A stretch of DNA of 64,000 bases from contig CAZIOH010000008.1 of the NCBI GenBank assembly GCA_964540815.1, forward strand, positions 44,327-108,326, in the 5' to 3' direction. Under the pieces are notes generated by a model, which saw only the letters and a list, made by a program, of their open reading frames with translations, did not search any database and was not told where the DNA came from. The DNA comes from CAZIOH01 sp964540815. GTDB lineage: Bacteria > Myxococcota_A > Polyangia > Fen-1088. A program made the translations under genes and the position numbers. Below are positions 46,347 to 54,837 of this stretch, in pieces (position 1 is the stretch's first letter; every line of letters begins with the position of its first letter).

Positions 46347-46373
46347 CCCGGCGACCGGGCCACGGATTTTTTT
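46347..46373 (+). terminator. Candidate intrinsic terminator after the NtrC-like gene
   Basis: A stem CCCGG-CGA-CCGGG (46347-46359) begins directly after the stop codon, followed within eight bases by a run of seven T (46367-46373). The stem is short and the gap is longer than ideal. Confidence 0.35.
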
Positions 46374-46408
46374 CGGAGAGGCAATTTGCCAGCGCAAATT
46401 ACACTTTT

Positions 46409-46436
46409 TTGACGCCAGTTGTGTGCCGGCTACGAT
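46409..46436 (+). promoter_or_regulatory. Candidate sigma-70 promoter of the pil operon
   Basis: TTGACG (46409-46414) and TACGAT (46431-46436) with a 16-base spacer, in the AT-richest patch of the surroundings and 90 bases before the pilM start. No RpoN element was seen despite the NtrC-type gene next door. Confidence 0.5.
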
Positions 46437-46525
46437 GTAGGACAATATGGGCCTCGTCATTACATCGCGAGCCAATCCTGGGCGGGCGTGGGTCGACCAG
46501 GTCCAGGGCGTGTGGAGGGATCCGC

Positions 46526-47671
46526 GTGGCGGTTGAGTGTGTCGGCCTCGACATCGGGTCGAGCGCCGTGAAGGCCGTCGTGCTGAAGCTCGGGCGCAAG
46601 GGCACGCGCCTCGTCAGCTTCGGCATCGAGCCGCTGCCGCCCCAGAGCATCGTCGACGGCATGATCATGGACCAGGCCGCGGTGGTGGACGCCATCGTTC
46701 GCCTGAAGAGCGCCCTCGGAATCAAGATCAAGGCCACCGCCACCGCCATCTCGGGCCACTCGGTGATCGTCAAGAAGATCCAGCTGTCCATCATGACAGC
46801 CGACGAGCTGGCCGAGCGGATCCCGGTGGAGGTCGAGCAGCACTTCCCGTTCAAGCGCGACGAGGTGGACATCGACTACCAGATCGTCAAGCCCTCCGGA
46901 GCCGGTTCGGCCAGCTCCGGTCCCGGCCGGCCCGGCCCCAAGGGCACCATGGACGTCATCTTGGTGGCCGCCAAGAAGGAGATCATCGCGGACTACATGC
47001 AGGTGGTCCGGGACGCCAAGCTCCAGCCGGCGGTCCTCGACGTCGCGGCCTTCACCATCCAGAACGCCTTCGAGGCGGGGTACGGTGAGGCCGCCACGCA
47101 GGGGAACATCGGCCTCTTCCATGTCGGCCACGCGCTCACGCACATCAACATCATCTCGAACGGGGTGAGCGTCTTCGCGCGCGACGTGACCGTCGGCGGT
47201 GCGGCCTTCACCGAGGAGCTGCAGCGCCGCCTGCACGTCGACTTCGAGGCCGCCGAGGGGTTCAAGCTGGCCCTCGGCGATCCGGAGGCCCAAGGGGGTG
47301 ACGGCGCGGGGTCGGGCGTCGGGACCTCCTCCGGCAGCGCCAGCGGGGTCCCGCCCGCGGTGGCGGAGATCCTGAACGAGGCCGCCGAGGGGGCGGCCGC
47401 CAAGCTGCAGCGCTCGCTGGATTTCTTCCTGGCCTCGGCGCCGGAGTTCGCGCTGTCCAAGATCTACCTGTCCGGAGGCAGCGCGCACGTCACGGGCCTG
47501 GTGCGCGCGATGGCGGCGCGGTCCAAGATCCCCGTCGAGATCCTCGACCCGTTCCGGCGCACCCTGATCGACACCCGCCGGCTCGACGGGCAGTTCGTCA
47601 AGCACCACGCCGCCGAGGCCGCCGTGGCCTACGGGCTCGCCCTGCGCAGCCCGGGAGACGCCGCGCGGTGA
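46526..47671 (+). CDS. pilM: Type IV pilus assembly protein PilM
   Basis: An actin-like ATPase fold of 381 residues (FtsA-like). The phosphate-1 motif is GLDIGSSAVKAVVLK, followed by ATAISGHSVIVKKI, EQHFPFKRDEVDIDYQIV, and the phosphate-2/adenosine region KIYLSGGSAHVTGL near the end. It docks the cytoplasmic tail of PilN on the inner side of the membrane. The GTG at 46526 has GGAGGG six bases before it. It is the first gene of pilMNOPQ. Confidence 0.93.
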   Translation: MAVECVGLDIGSSAVKAVVLKLGRKGTRLVSFGIEPLPPQSIVDGMIMDQAAVVDAIVRLKSALGIKIKATATAISGHSVIVKKIQLSIMTADELAERIPVEVEQHFPFKRDEVDIDYQIVKPSGAGSASSGPGRPGPKGTMDVILVAAKKEIIADYMQVVRDAKLQPAVLDVAAFTIQNAFEAGYGEAATQGNIGLFHVGHALTHINIISNGVSVFARDVTVGGAAFTEELQRRLHVDFEAAEGFKLALGDPEAQGGDGAGSGVGTSSGSASGVPPAVAEILNEAAEGAAAKLQRSLDFFLASAPEFALSKIYLSGGSAHVTGLVRAMAARSKIPVEILDPFRRTLIDTRRLDGQFVKHHAAEAAVAYGLALRSPGDAAR

Positions 47672-48312
47672 TTCGCATCAACCTCATCGGGGCGCGCAAG
47701 AAGACGCGACGGCGCGACGCCGGAGAGCGCGCGCTCGCGGCGATGGGGGCCGCCGTCCTCCTCGGCCTGATCGGGTCAATCTGGCTGGCCGCCAGCGCCA
47801 GCGCCGAGCTTCAGCGCCGCGTGCGCGAGAACGACGCCGTCAAGGACGACATCGAGCGTCTGAAGGGCGAGCTCGGAGACTACGACAAGGTCAAGGAGCA
47901 ACGCCAGGACCTGCTGAAGCAGCACAAGACCATCGACGCGCTCAAGACCGGCCGCACCGGTCCGGTCTACCTGCTGCGCGAGCTCTCGGAGATCCTGACG
48001 CCCCACAAGGGGCCGTCGTTCGATCGGATCACCTACGATGAGCGGCTGCGGCGCGATCCCAACATGGGATTCAATGCCGGCTGGGATCCCCGGCGCCTGT
48101 GGCTGGAGAGCTTCGAGGAGGTCCAGCACAAGGTGCGCATCCGGGGCTCCGCCCGCACCAACGAGGACGTCGCCGAGTTCCTCAAGCGCCTGCAGCTCTC
48201 GGTGTTCTTCGCCGAGGTGACCCCGGAGTCCACCAGCCAGGTCGCCGAGAGCGTGGCCGCCGGCGGGGCCCGCCACGTGACCTTCAACCTGTCCGCCCGG
48301 CTGGTCTACTGA
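47668..48312 (+). CDS. pilN: Type IV pilus assembly protein PilN
   Basis: A protein of 214 residues. The conserved cytoplasmic peptide MIRINLIG binds PilM. One transmembrane helix (ALAAMGAAVLLGLIGSIWLAA) is followed by a coiled coil (RVRENDAVKDDIERLKGELGDYDKVKEQRQD, shown in part) and a ferredoxin-like periplasmic domain. It overlaps pilM (start GTG at 47668) and pilO (TGATG). Confidence 0.92.
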   Translation: MIRINLIGARKKTRRRDAGERALAAMGAAVLLGLIGSIWLAASASAELQRRVRENDAVKDDIERLKGELGDYDKVKEQRQDLLKQHKTIDALKTGRTGPVYLLRELSEILTPHKGPSFDRITYDERLRRDPNMGFNAGWDPRRLWLESFEEVQHKVRIRGSARTNEDVAEFLKRLQLSVFFAEVTPESTSQVAESVAAGGARHVTFNLSARLVY

Positions 48313-48929
48313 TGCAAGAGCTCCTCCACAAGCTGCTCAAGCTCAGCCCACCGAAGAAGATCGGGGTGACGGTCGGCGCCATCGTGCTCTGCTTCCTGCT
48401 CACCTATCAATTCTCGTACTCGGAGACATCGACCCGCATCGATTCGGCCCGAGCCCACGCCTCCGAGCTGCAGGACGAGCTCGCGAGCTATCGCAAGCGC
48501 CGCGGAGAGTACCTCGGGTTCACGACCGAGCTCAAGCAGCTGGAGGAGGAGCAGCGCGAGCTGCTGCGGGCCTTGCCCAAGCGGGCCGAGATCCCGACGT
48601 TCCTCGCCAACATCCAGGAGCAGGCGGAGCTGGCCGGCCTCGAGGTGCTGAGCGTCGAGATCGGACAGGAAGTGCCACAGGACCAGTACCTGAAGATTCC
48701 CGTGAAGATGGAGGTGCGCGGGGGCTATCACCAGCTCGCGCGCTTCTTTCGAAACGTGGGGGAGCTGCCACGCATCGTGAACGTCGAGAATCTGACCATG
48801 GGACCCGACCGGGACAAGGTCGCGCCGCAGGGCGATCCGGAGGCGGCCGCGGCCGCGCCCAAGCTCCGGGCCAAGTTCGTCGCGGCCACCTTTCGCTTCA
48901 ACGAGAAGACCGCGGGAGGCGGGACGTGA
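48312..48929 (+). CDS. pilO: Type IV pilus assembly protein PilO
   Basis: A protein of 205 residues: a short cytoplasmic part, a single helix (IGVTVGAIVLCFLLTYQF), a coiled coil, and a periplasmic ferredoxin-like domain (SVEIGQEVPQDQYLKIPVKM, GGYHQLARFFRNVGELPRIV). It pairs with PilN to form the inner-membrane alignment complex. Confidence 0.92.
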   Translation: MQELLHKLLKLSPPKKIGVTVGAIVLCFLLTYQFSYSETSTRIDSARAHASELQDELASYRKRRGEYLGFTTELKQLEEEQRELLRALPKRAEIPTFLANIQEQAELAGLEVLSVEIGQEVPQDQYLKIPVKMEVRGGYHQLARFFRNVGELPRIVNVENLTMGPDRDKVAPQGDPEAAAAAPKLRAKFVAATFRFNEKTAGGGT

Positions 48930-49480
48930 CCGCTCGGCGAGCGACCCTGGCCGTGCTCGGAGTCTTCGGCCTGTGGACCGCCGTCGGCGCGCGCGCCAGC
49001 GAGGGTGGCGCGGGGACGCCGGCCTCGGCCGGGGGAGCCGGCACGGGCGGTGCCGGGAGCGACGGGGAGGCGGCCACCGCCACGCGACTCGCGGCCTTGC
49101 GCAAGAAGGTGCTCACCGACGACGACTTCCTCGAGAACGACGAGACCAACCGCGATCCCTTTCGCTCGTACATGCACCTGTTCGCCGAGCATGGCCAGAG
49201 CAAGACCCGCAAGATCCCGGCGCTGTTCGAGCGGGTCGGGCTCGAGGAGCTGACCCTCATCGCCATCGTCTCGGGCGACGACGATCCGCGGGCCATGTTC
49301 CGCGACGCGACTGGCTTCGGGCTGGCGGTGAAGCCCGGGGATTTCCTGTCCCGATCGGGCGCTCGCGTGAGCAAGATCCTCTCGGATCGGGTGATCGTGG
49401 AGCAGACCGAGACCCGGGAAACCGGCGAGCCCCGGGTGGTCGAGCGGGCCATCTTCGTCAATCCCGGAGGTGCTCCGTGA
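48926..49480 (+). CDS. pilP: Type IV pilus assembly lipoprotein-like protein PilP
   Basis: A protein of 184 residues with a signal (TLAVLGVFGLWTAVGARA) but no clear lipobox cysteine, unlike classical PilP. The DPFRSYMHLF segment and the beta domain (IVSGDDDPRAMFRDATGFGL, VKPGDFLSRSGARVSKILSD, VIVEQTET) match the PilP HR-type domain that contacts PilQ. It begins at GTG 48926, overlapping pilO. Confidence 0.88.
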   Translation: MTARRATLAVLGVFGLWTAVGARASEGGAGTPASAGGAGTGGAGSDGEAATATRLAALRKKVLTDDDFLENDETNRDPFRSYMHLFAEHGQSKTRKIPALFERVGLEELTLIAIVSGDDDPRAMFRDATGFGLAVKPGDFLSRSGARVSKILSDRVIVEQTETRETGEPRVVERAIFVNPGGAP

Positions 49481-51195
49481 CCCGCGGCCAGGATCTCATG
49501 AGGCCGGCGCCCTGGATCGGCTCGCGCTCGCGCGTCTGGCTCGGGCTCGGGGCGCTCTTCTTCGTGACCTGTCCCGTCGGCTTGGCGACCTGGACCTGGA
49601 CCGGTCTCGGGCGGGTGGCGCTGGCCGCCGGCCTCGACGACGTCCCCGGCATCGGGGGACCGTCCCCGGGCCCCGCCGGTGCGGGCGGCCCCTCGGGAAC
49701 CTCCGCAGGCTCCACGAGCGGCACCTCGTCGAAGATCACGACCTCGAATCCGCGGGTCGAGGCCGCCAATGCCTCCTCCGCGCGGGGCACGGCCGGTCGA
49801 GGGCCCGAGGTCGGAGCCTCGGCCGGCCCGAGCGGCTCCGAGCCCCTCGGCGTCCTGCGTGGCGGGCGGCGCCGCTACGGCGGCCGGCGCATCGATCTCG
49901 ACTTCAAGGGGGCCGACATCCACAACATCCTGCGGCTGCTGGCCGACGTGGGGCAGGTCAACATCGTGACCTCCGACGACGTCAAGGGCGAGGTCACCAT
50001 CAAGATGCGCAACGTCCCCTGGGATCAGGCGCTCGACGTGATCCTGCGCTCCAAGCTGCTCGGGCAGGTGCGCGAGGGCAACCTGATCCGGGTGGCGCCC
50101 CTCACGGTGCTCGAGAAGGAGCTGGAGCAGGAGATCGCGCGACAAAAGCAGCTCGCCGACGTGCTGCCCACCGAGACGCGCATCATCGCCGTCAGCTACG
50201 CCGACGCCAAGAGCCTGCAGGAGCGGGCCCGCGATCTCCTGACAGGCCGCGGCCGCATCTCGGTCGACGAGCGGACCAACCAGCTCATCGTGTCGGACGT
50301 GGTCGCCAACCTGAACCTGGTCGAGGATCTGGTGCGCAACCTCGACACCCAGACCTCGCAGGTGGTGATCGAGGCGCGCATCGTCGAGGCCAGCTCGACC
50401 TTTGCGCGCCAGCTCGGCGTGCAGTGGGGCGGCTCGGCCTTCCGGGACGCGGCGCACGGCAACGCCACCGGCCTGTCGTTTCCGAGCGACGTGGCCATGG
50501 CCGGCGGGGCCACCGACGCCACCGCCCCGCAGGGCGGGCTCGCCAACCTGGCCGGCGCCGCCGCCAGCCCGAACTACGCCGTCAACTTGCCGGCCGCGGT
50601 CGGAACCGGCAGCGGCGGCGCCCTGGGACTGATGCTCGGGTCGGTCGGCGGGGCCTTCAACCTGAACCTGAGGCTGTCCGCCATGGAGAACACCGGACAG
50701 GTGCGCATCCTGTCGTCGCCGCGCATCTCGACCATGGACAACGTCGAGGCCTCGATCGAGCAGGGCGTCTCGATCCCCATCGCCATCGTGAGCGCGCAGG
50801 GCATCCAGACCATCTTCGTCGACGCGAAGCTCAACCTCACGGTCAAACCCCACGTGACCAACGAGGGCACCATCATCATGAACATCCACGTGAGCCGCAA
50901 CGAGCCCGACTTCGTCAACACGGGGGCCCGCGGCGATCCGACCATTCGCAAGAAGGAAGCCAAGACCGTGATGCTGGTGCGCGATGGCGACACGGCCGTC
51001 ATCGGGGGCATCTACCAGCGCAACTCGGGGCTGAGCTATGCCAAGGTGCCGTTCTTCGCGGACCTGCCCATCATCGGGTTCTTCTTCCGCAACCGCCGCG
51101 AGAGCGACGATCGGACGGAGTTCCTGGTCTTCATCACGCCGCGCATCGCCAACCGCGGCGAGTCCCTGCGGGCCCCGGCCGCGTCGAACCGCTGA
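49477..51195 (+). CDS. pilQ: Type IV pilus secretin PilQ, short form
   Basis: A protein of 572 residues from the GTG at 49477 (GTGA overlap with pilP) or 565 from the ATG at 49498. After a signal and a Ser/Gly-rich linker comes the STN domain (IDLDFKGADIHNILRLLADV ... VPWDQALDVIL), then a secretin N domain (TRIIAVSYADAKSLQERA), and the secretin pore (VRILSSPRISTMDNVEASIE, KEAKTVMLVRDGDTAVIGGI, DLPIIGFFFRNR). The AMIN cell-wall-binding domains usual at the N-terminus are absent, so it is much shorter than typical PilQ. Confidence 0.93.
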   Translation: MTRGQDLMRPAPWIGSRSRVWLGLGALFFVTCPVGLATWTWTGLGRVALAAGLDDVPGIGGPSPGPAGAGGPSGTSAGSTSGTSSKITTSNPRVEAANASSARGTAGRGPEVGASAGPSGSEPLGVLRGGRRRYGGRRIDLDFKGADIHNILRLLADVGQVNIVTSDDVKGEVTIKMRNVPWDQALDVILRSKLLGQVREGNLIRVAPLTVLEKELEQEIARQKQLADVLPTETRIIAVSYADAKSLQERARDLLTGRGRISVDERTNQLIVSDVVANLNLVEDLVRNLDTQTSQVVIEARIVEASSTFARQLGVQWGGSAFRDAAHGNATGLSFPSDVAMAGGATDATAPQGGLANLAGAAASPNYAVNLPAAVGTGSGGALGLMLGSVGGAFNLNLRLSAMENTGQVRILSSPRISTMDNVEASIEQGVSIPIAIVSAQGIQTIFVDAKLNLTVKPHVTNEGTIIMNIHVSRNEPDFVNTGARGDPTIRKKEAKTVMLVRDGDTAVIGGIYQRNSGLSYAKVPFFADLPIIGFFFRNRRESDDRTEFLVFITPRIANRGESLRAPAASNR

Positions 51196-51212
51196 CCACG
51201 CGGGCCAGGGGG

Positions 51213-51255
51213 AAGGCGACGGGGACGGCGACGGGGATGGGGATGGGGATGGGGA
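51213..51255 (+). repeat. Short tandem repeat GGGGAC/GGGGAT
   Basis: Seven or so hexameric units of the form GGCGAC, GGGGAC and GGGGAT between pilQ and aroK, spaced regularly in purine-rich sequence. It lies in the ~100-base gap and could affect expression of aroK. Confidence 0.6.
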
Positions 51256-51296
51256 GTGTTCCCTCCCGGGTCCGGGCCTTCGGGTAACATCGGGCG

Positions 51297-51839
51297 GTGG
51301 CTCTGCCCGCGACGACGACGCGCCTCGAAGCGCCCATCTTCCTCATCGGATTCATGACCTCGGGAAAGTCCAGCGTGGGGCGGGCGGTGGCCGAGCGCCT
51401 CGGATGGGCCTTCCAGGATCTCGATCAGGTGGTGGCCGCCGCCGCCCAGGCCTCGGTGGCGCAGATCTTCGCGAGCGAGGGCGAGGCCGGCTTTCGTCGC
51501 CGCGAAACCGAGGCCGTGGTGGTGGCGAGCGGCTGGACGCGCACCGTGGTGGCCACGGGCGGGGGGGCCGCCTGCCACGAGGAGAGCCTCCGCCTCATGT
51601 TGCAGACGGGGCGGGTGGTGGCGCTCGAGATCTCGGCGGAGGAGGTGGTGCGTCGCGCGAAGGGCGGGGCCGGACGGCCGCTGCTGGCGGGCGCCACCGA
51701 TCCCCTGGGGGTCGTGACGGAGCTCCTGCGCGCCCGCGCGCCGTTCTACGCCCGGGCCCATCACCGGGTGGTGACCGACGGCCTTGCCATCGACGCGGTT
51801 GCGGCCAATGTTCTCGAGGTGCTAGAAACCTGGTGTTGA
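51297..51839 (+). CDS. aroK: Shikimate kinase
   Basis: A protein of 180 residues. Walker A is GFMTSGKSSVGR (~18-29), with the shikimate-binding DLD and FRRRE blocks, ATGGGAA and the lid region RAKGGAGRPLL. It phosphorylates shikimate in the chorismate pathway. It starts at a GTG (51297). The last five residues (LETWC) and the stop codon fall inside the left arm of a palindromic element. The pil-aroK-aroB order is the same as in many gammaproteobacteria. Confidence 0.93.
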   Translation: MALPATTTRLEAPIFLIGFMTSGKSSVGRAVAERLGWAFQDLDQVVAAAAQASVAQIFASEGEAGFRRRETEAVVVASGWTRTVVATGGGAACHEESLRLMLQTGRVVALEISAEEVVRRAKGGAGRPLLAGATDPLGVVTELLRARAPFYARAHHRVVTDGLAIDAVAANVLEVLETWC

Positions 51840-51988
51840 ACGCCCCACTTCGCCTGGGCGGCCGATCCGGCACGCTGGCTTCGTTGTTCGTCGGTTAAAT
51901 ACCTTCGGGTATTCGCCCTCCTCACGCCTCGCCATCGTTCCGGCTTGGCCGCCCAAGGCTTGCGGCTCGTTCAACACCAGGCTCCTAG
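51822..51988. mobile_element. 167-bp imperfect palindromic element (MITE-like)
   Basis: Arms of ~80 bases pair along most of their length. The outer ends share CTAG followed after three bases by CCTGGTGTTGAACG (51829-51842; the mirror copy at 51968-51981). TGGGCGGCC and CCGG-CACG/CCGG-AACG blocks recur at matching distances. The exact centre is AATACC-TTCG-GGTATT (51898-51913), a cUUCGg tetraloop in RNA. CTAG at both ends could be a 4-bp target duplication of the kind made by IS5-type elements. No ORF inside. It separates aroK from aroB and could act as transcriptional attenuator. Confidence 0.75.
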
Positions 51989-52031
51989 AGCACTTGCCCG
52001 TCCCTCCCGAGGACCGACCGCCCCCCCGAAC

Positions 52032-53150
52032 ATGAGCTTCTCGACCGTCATCCCCGTCCCGCTCGGCCCGCGGGCCTATCAGGTCTCCATCGGCCTTGGC
52101 GATGTGGCCGAGGCGAGCCGCCGGGTGCTGGCGGCCGCGGGTCAGGTGAGCGGCGTCGCGGTGCTGATGGACGCCACCGTCGGGCAGGTGTCGGCCCGGG
52201 CCGGCGCGCTCGTCGCGGCGCTGCAGGCGGCGGTCGGGCCGGGCGTCCAGGTTCGGCGCCGCGATCTCCCCGCCGGCGAGAGCTGCAAGACGCTGGCGGA
52301 GATCGAGCGCACCGCCGAGTGGTTGGCGGCCGAGGGCTTCGACCGCGGGGCGCTGGTGGTGGCGATCGGCGGGGGAGCGACCAGCGACCACGCCGGCTTC
52401 GTCGCCGCCATCTACCTCCGCGGCGTCCGCTTCGTGGCCTTCCCGACCACGCTGCTCGCCATGGTCGATGCATCGGTGGGCGGCAAGACGGGCGTGGATC
52501 TCACGGCCGGCAAGAACCTGGTGGGCGCCTTCCACCAGCCACACGCGGTGGTCGCCGATCTCGCGTTCCTCGAGACGTTGCCGAGGCGCGAGCACGTGGC
52601 GGGCCTGGCCGAGGTCGTCAAGTGCGGGCTCATCGCCGACGATTCGTTGCTGGACGTGCTCGAGACGCAGGCGCGCGGCCTCGCGAGCGCCACCGCCGAC
52701 CCCCACCTCGCCGAGGTGATCGCCGGTGCGGTGCGCGTCAAGGCCGAGGTCGTCAGCGAGGACGAGCGGGAGTCCGGGCGGCGGGCGATCCTCAACTTCG
52801 GGCACACCGTCGGGCATGCCCTCGAGGCCGCCTCTCGGTACGCGCTCCTGCACGGGGAGGCGGTGTCCCTCGGGATGATGGCCGCGCTCACCCTCGGTGT
52901 GTCGCTCGGGATGACGCCCCCCGCGCTCGCGGCGCGGAGCCGGACGCTGCTCGAGGCCCTGGGGTTGCCGGTCGACTTCGAGCACCGGCTCGACGCCGGC
53001 GTGCTCGGCCGCATCGACGTCGACAAGAAACGGCGGGGAGGCTCCGTCCGCTTCGTGTTCGTCACCGCGCCCGGGTGCTGCGAGCTGCGCGAGCTCCCCC
53101 TCCCCGAACTGCGCGACCGCCTGCTCTCGTCCGCCGTCGCCGCGACCTGA
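52032..53150 (+). CDS. aroB: 3-dehydroquinate synthase
   Basis: A protein of 372 residues. The NAD and metal blocks are VVAIGGGATSDHAGFVAAIYLRG, FPTTLLAMVDASVGGKTGVD, HVAGLAEVVKCGLI, NFGHTVGHALE, LLHGEAVSLGM and DKKRRGG. It converts DAHP to 3-dehydroquinate. The second block has S-D-H where most members have G-D-L, a mild deviation near the NAD site. I chose the ATG at 52032 (MSFSTVIPVPLG). Confidence 0.94.
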   Translation: MSFSTVIPVPLGPRAYQVSIGLGDVAEASRRVLAAAGQVSGVAVLMDATVGQVSARAGALVAALQAAVGPGVQVRRRDLPAGESCKTLAEIERTAEWLAAEGFDRGALVVAIGGGATSDHAGFVAAIYLRGVRFVAFPTTLLAMVDASVGGKTGVDLTAGKNLVGAFHQPHAVVADLAFLETLPRREHVAGLAEVVKCGLIADDSLLDVLETQARGLASATADPHLAEVIAGAVRVKAEVVSEDERESGRRAILNFGHTVGHALEAASRYALLHGEAVSLGMMAALTLGVSLGMTPPALAARSRTLLEALGLPVDFEHRLDAGVLGRIDVDKKRRGGSVRFVFVTAPGCCELRELPLPELRDRLLSSAVAAT

Positions 53151-53234
53151 GACGCTCCGCGCCATCCCGGCAAGACGCTGCGCGGCGCGAGCGCGCCAGG
53201 AACGGGACGAGACGCGGGGCGGCGATTCAAGCCG

Positions 53235-54068
53235 GTGTCGGAAGGTGACGACGGGTTTCTTGTCTTGTTGCGCGCCCGAACCTACGATTCTCGCTTGTCA
53301 CGCTCGTCACGCCTGTCACGCTTGCCGCCGCTCGCGTGGGCCGCGACGGTCACCCTCCTCGCTTCTCTGGGCGGCTGCGCCAACGCGCCCACGACCCTGG
53401 TGATTCTCCAGAACCAGAAGGTCATTCCGGACACCACCACCGGCCTGTGCACGCCCACCACCGACATCGATCTCCCGCTCCTGTCGGGGACCTATGACGT
53501 GGATCTGGACCAGGATTATCCGTACTACGTCTACCCGCTGGTGCAGAGCCGGCTGCCCTCGCTGATGACCGCGGGGGGGATCGAGCGCAACTCGGTGGTC
53601 ATGTCCGCGCTGCGCATCGAGATCCAGGCCCCCGCTGGCCTGGATCTGACGTGGCCCGCCGGGTGTCCAGCCACCTTCGATGCCCCGGCGTCGCTGGTGG
53701 TCGATCCGCAGTCCTCGCGCGCCCTCACCGCGCGGGGGTTCTTGCCCTGTCACGCGCAATACCTGCGGCAACTCATCAAGCAAGGCAGCATCCCCGCCAA
53801 CCCTTCCCAGCCCGTGTACTTCACGCTGTCCATGAGGGCGCTCGCATCGCGCGACGGCGCGGAGCTGGACTCGGAAGCGTTTCCTTTTCAGGTGGGGGTG
53901 TGCGCGGGGTGCTTGCAGGCCTACTTCCCCGATACGCCCATGTGCCTCGACACGCCCAAGCCCAACCCGAAGCCGGGCAACCCGTGCAACCCGGCCCAGG
54001 ACGGCCCGCAGGTCCTGTGCTGCGTGGATGCCAAGGGCGCGCTCCTCTGTCCCGCGCCCGACGCCTGA
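53235..54068 (+). CDS. Lipoprotein of unknown function
   Basis: A protein of 277 residues. The signal peptide (LAWAATVTLLASLGGC) ends in a lipobox with a cysteine at ~48. The N-terminal ~30 residues before it are unusually long and Ser/Arg-rich (SRLSRSSRLSRL, from a CACGC-type repeat), so a later start is possible. The mature part contains about ten cysteines (e.g. VCAGCLQAYFPDTPMC, NPCNPAQDG, VLCCVDAKG), suggesting disulfides. No family recognised. Confidence 0.72.
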   Translation: MSEGDDGFLVLLRARTYDSRLSRSSRLSRLPPLAWAATVTLLASLGGCANAPTTLVILQNQKVIPDTTTGLCTPTTDIDLPLLSGTYDVDLDQDYPYYVYPLVQSRLPSLMTAGGIERNSVVMSALRIEIQAPAGLDLTWPAGCPATFDAPASLVVDPQSSRALTARGFLPCHAQYLRQLIKQGSIPANPSQPVYFTLSMRALASRDGAELDSEAFPFQVGVCAGCLQAYFPDTPMCLDTPKPNPKPGNPCNPAQDGPQVLCCVDAKGALLCPAPDA

Positions 54069-54290
54069 CGCCCGAGCGGCAGCGAGCCGCGTCCCCGATA
54101 CAACGACGGACCGACGCCCTTGACCCCACCCGGCCGACCGAGTACAAGCGCCCGGCGGTCCGCCACGGCGCGCATGTCCACATTCCGCGCGACCGACCGG
54201 CCGGCTGGCCTGGCGCCCCGGTTTCGCGCCGAGTTAAGAAAGGACGAACACCGAGTGCCGACGCCGAAACGAGAAAGGACGCCAAGCCCC

Positions 54291-54818
54291 ATGAGCAAGC
54301 GCAAGGACAGCAAGAAGCCCACCACCGAGGCGCGGCCCGCCATCACCGCTTCCGGTCTGGACCTCGTCGCCGTGCGCGAGCTGGCCAAGATCGCCGGTGA
54401 GTTCGACCTGTCCGAGATCGAGGTGGATCCTTCGGGGCACGTCCGGGTGGCGCGACGGCTCGGCGGCTCGGGCGGCGGGGATCTCGGCGGTTACGGGCTG
54501 CCAGCCCTGCCCGCGGGCGGGGCCCACCCCACCATCGCGCTCGCGCCGCCGCCCCCGGTCGAAGGGCCGAAGGATCCGGGGCTGGCGATCAGCTCGCCCT
54601 TCGTCGGCACGTTCTACCGGGCACCCTCGCCGGAGACCGCCCCCTTCGTCGAGGTGGGACAGGCCGTTCGCAAGGGCCAGGTGGTGTGCATCGTCGAGGC
54701 CATGAAGCTGATGAACGAGATCGAGGCGGAGACCGACGGCAAGGTGGCCGAGATCCTGGTCAAGAACGGGGAACACGTGGAGTACGGGCAGACGCTGATT
54801 CGACTGACCTCCGCCTGA
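54291..54818 (+). CDS. accB: Acetyl-CoA carboxylase biotin carboxyl carrier protein
   Basis: A protein of 175 residues. An N-terminal helix-forming part (LDLVAVRELAKIAGEFDLSEIEV) is followed by a Gly/Pro linker and the biotinyl domain, with the biotinylated Lys in VEAMKLMNEIEAE (K ~140). GTFYRAPSPETAPFVEVGQ lies before it. Carboxylated by AccC next door. Confidence 0.95.
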   Translation: MSKRKDSKKPTTEARPAITASGLDLVAVRELAKIAGEFDLSEIEVDPSGHVRVARRLGGSGGGDLGGYGLPALPAGGAHPTIALAPPPPVEGPKDPGLAISSPFVGTFYRAPSPETAPFVEVGQAVRKGQVVCIVEAMKLMNEIEAETDGKVAEILVKNGEHVEYGQTLIRLTSA

Positions 54819-54837
54819 TGAACGGACGGATAGCCGC

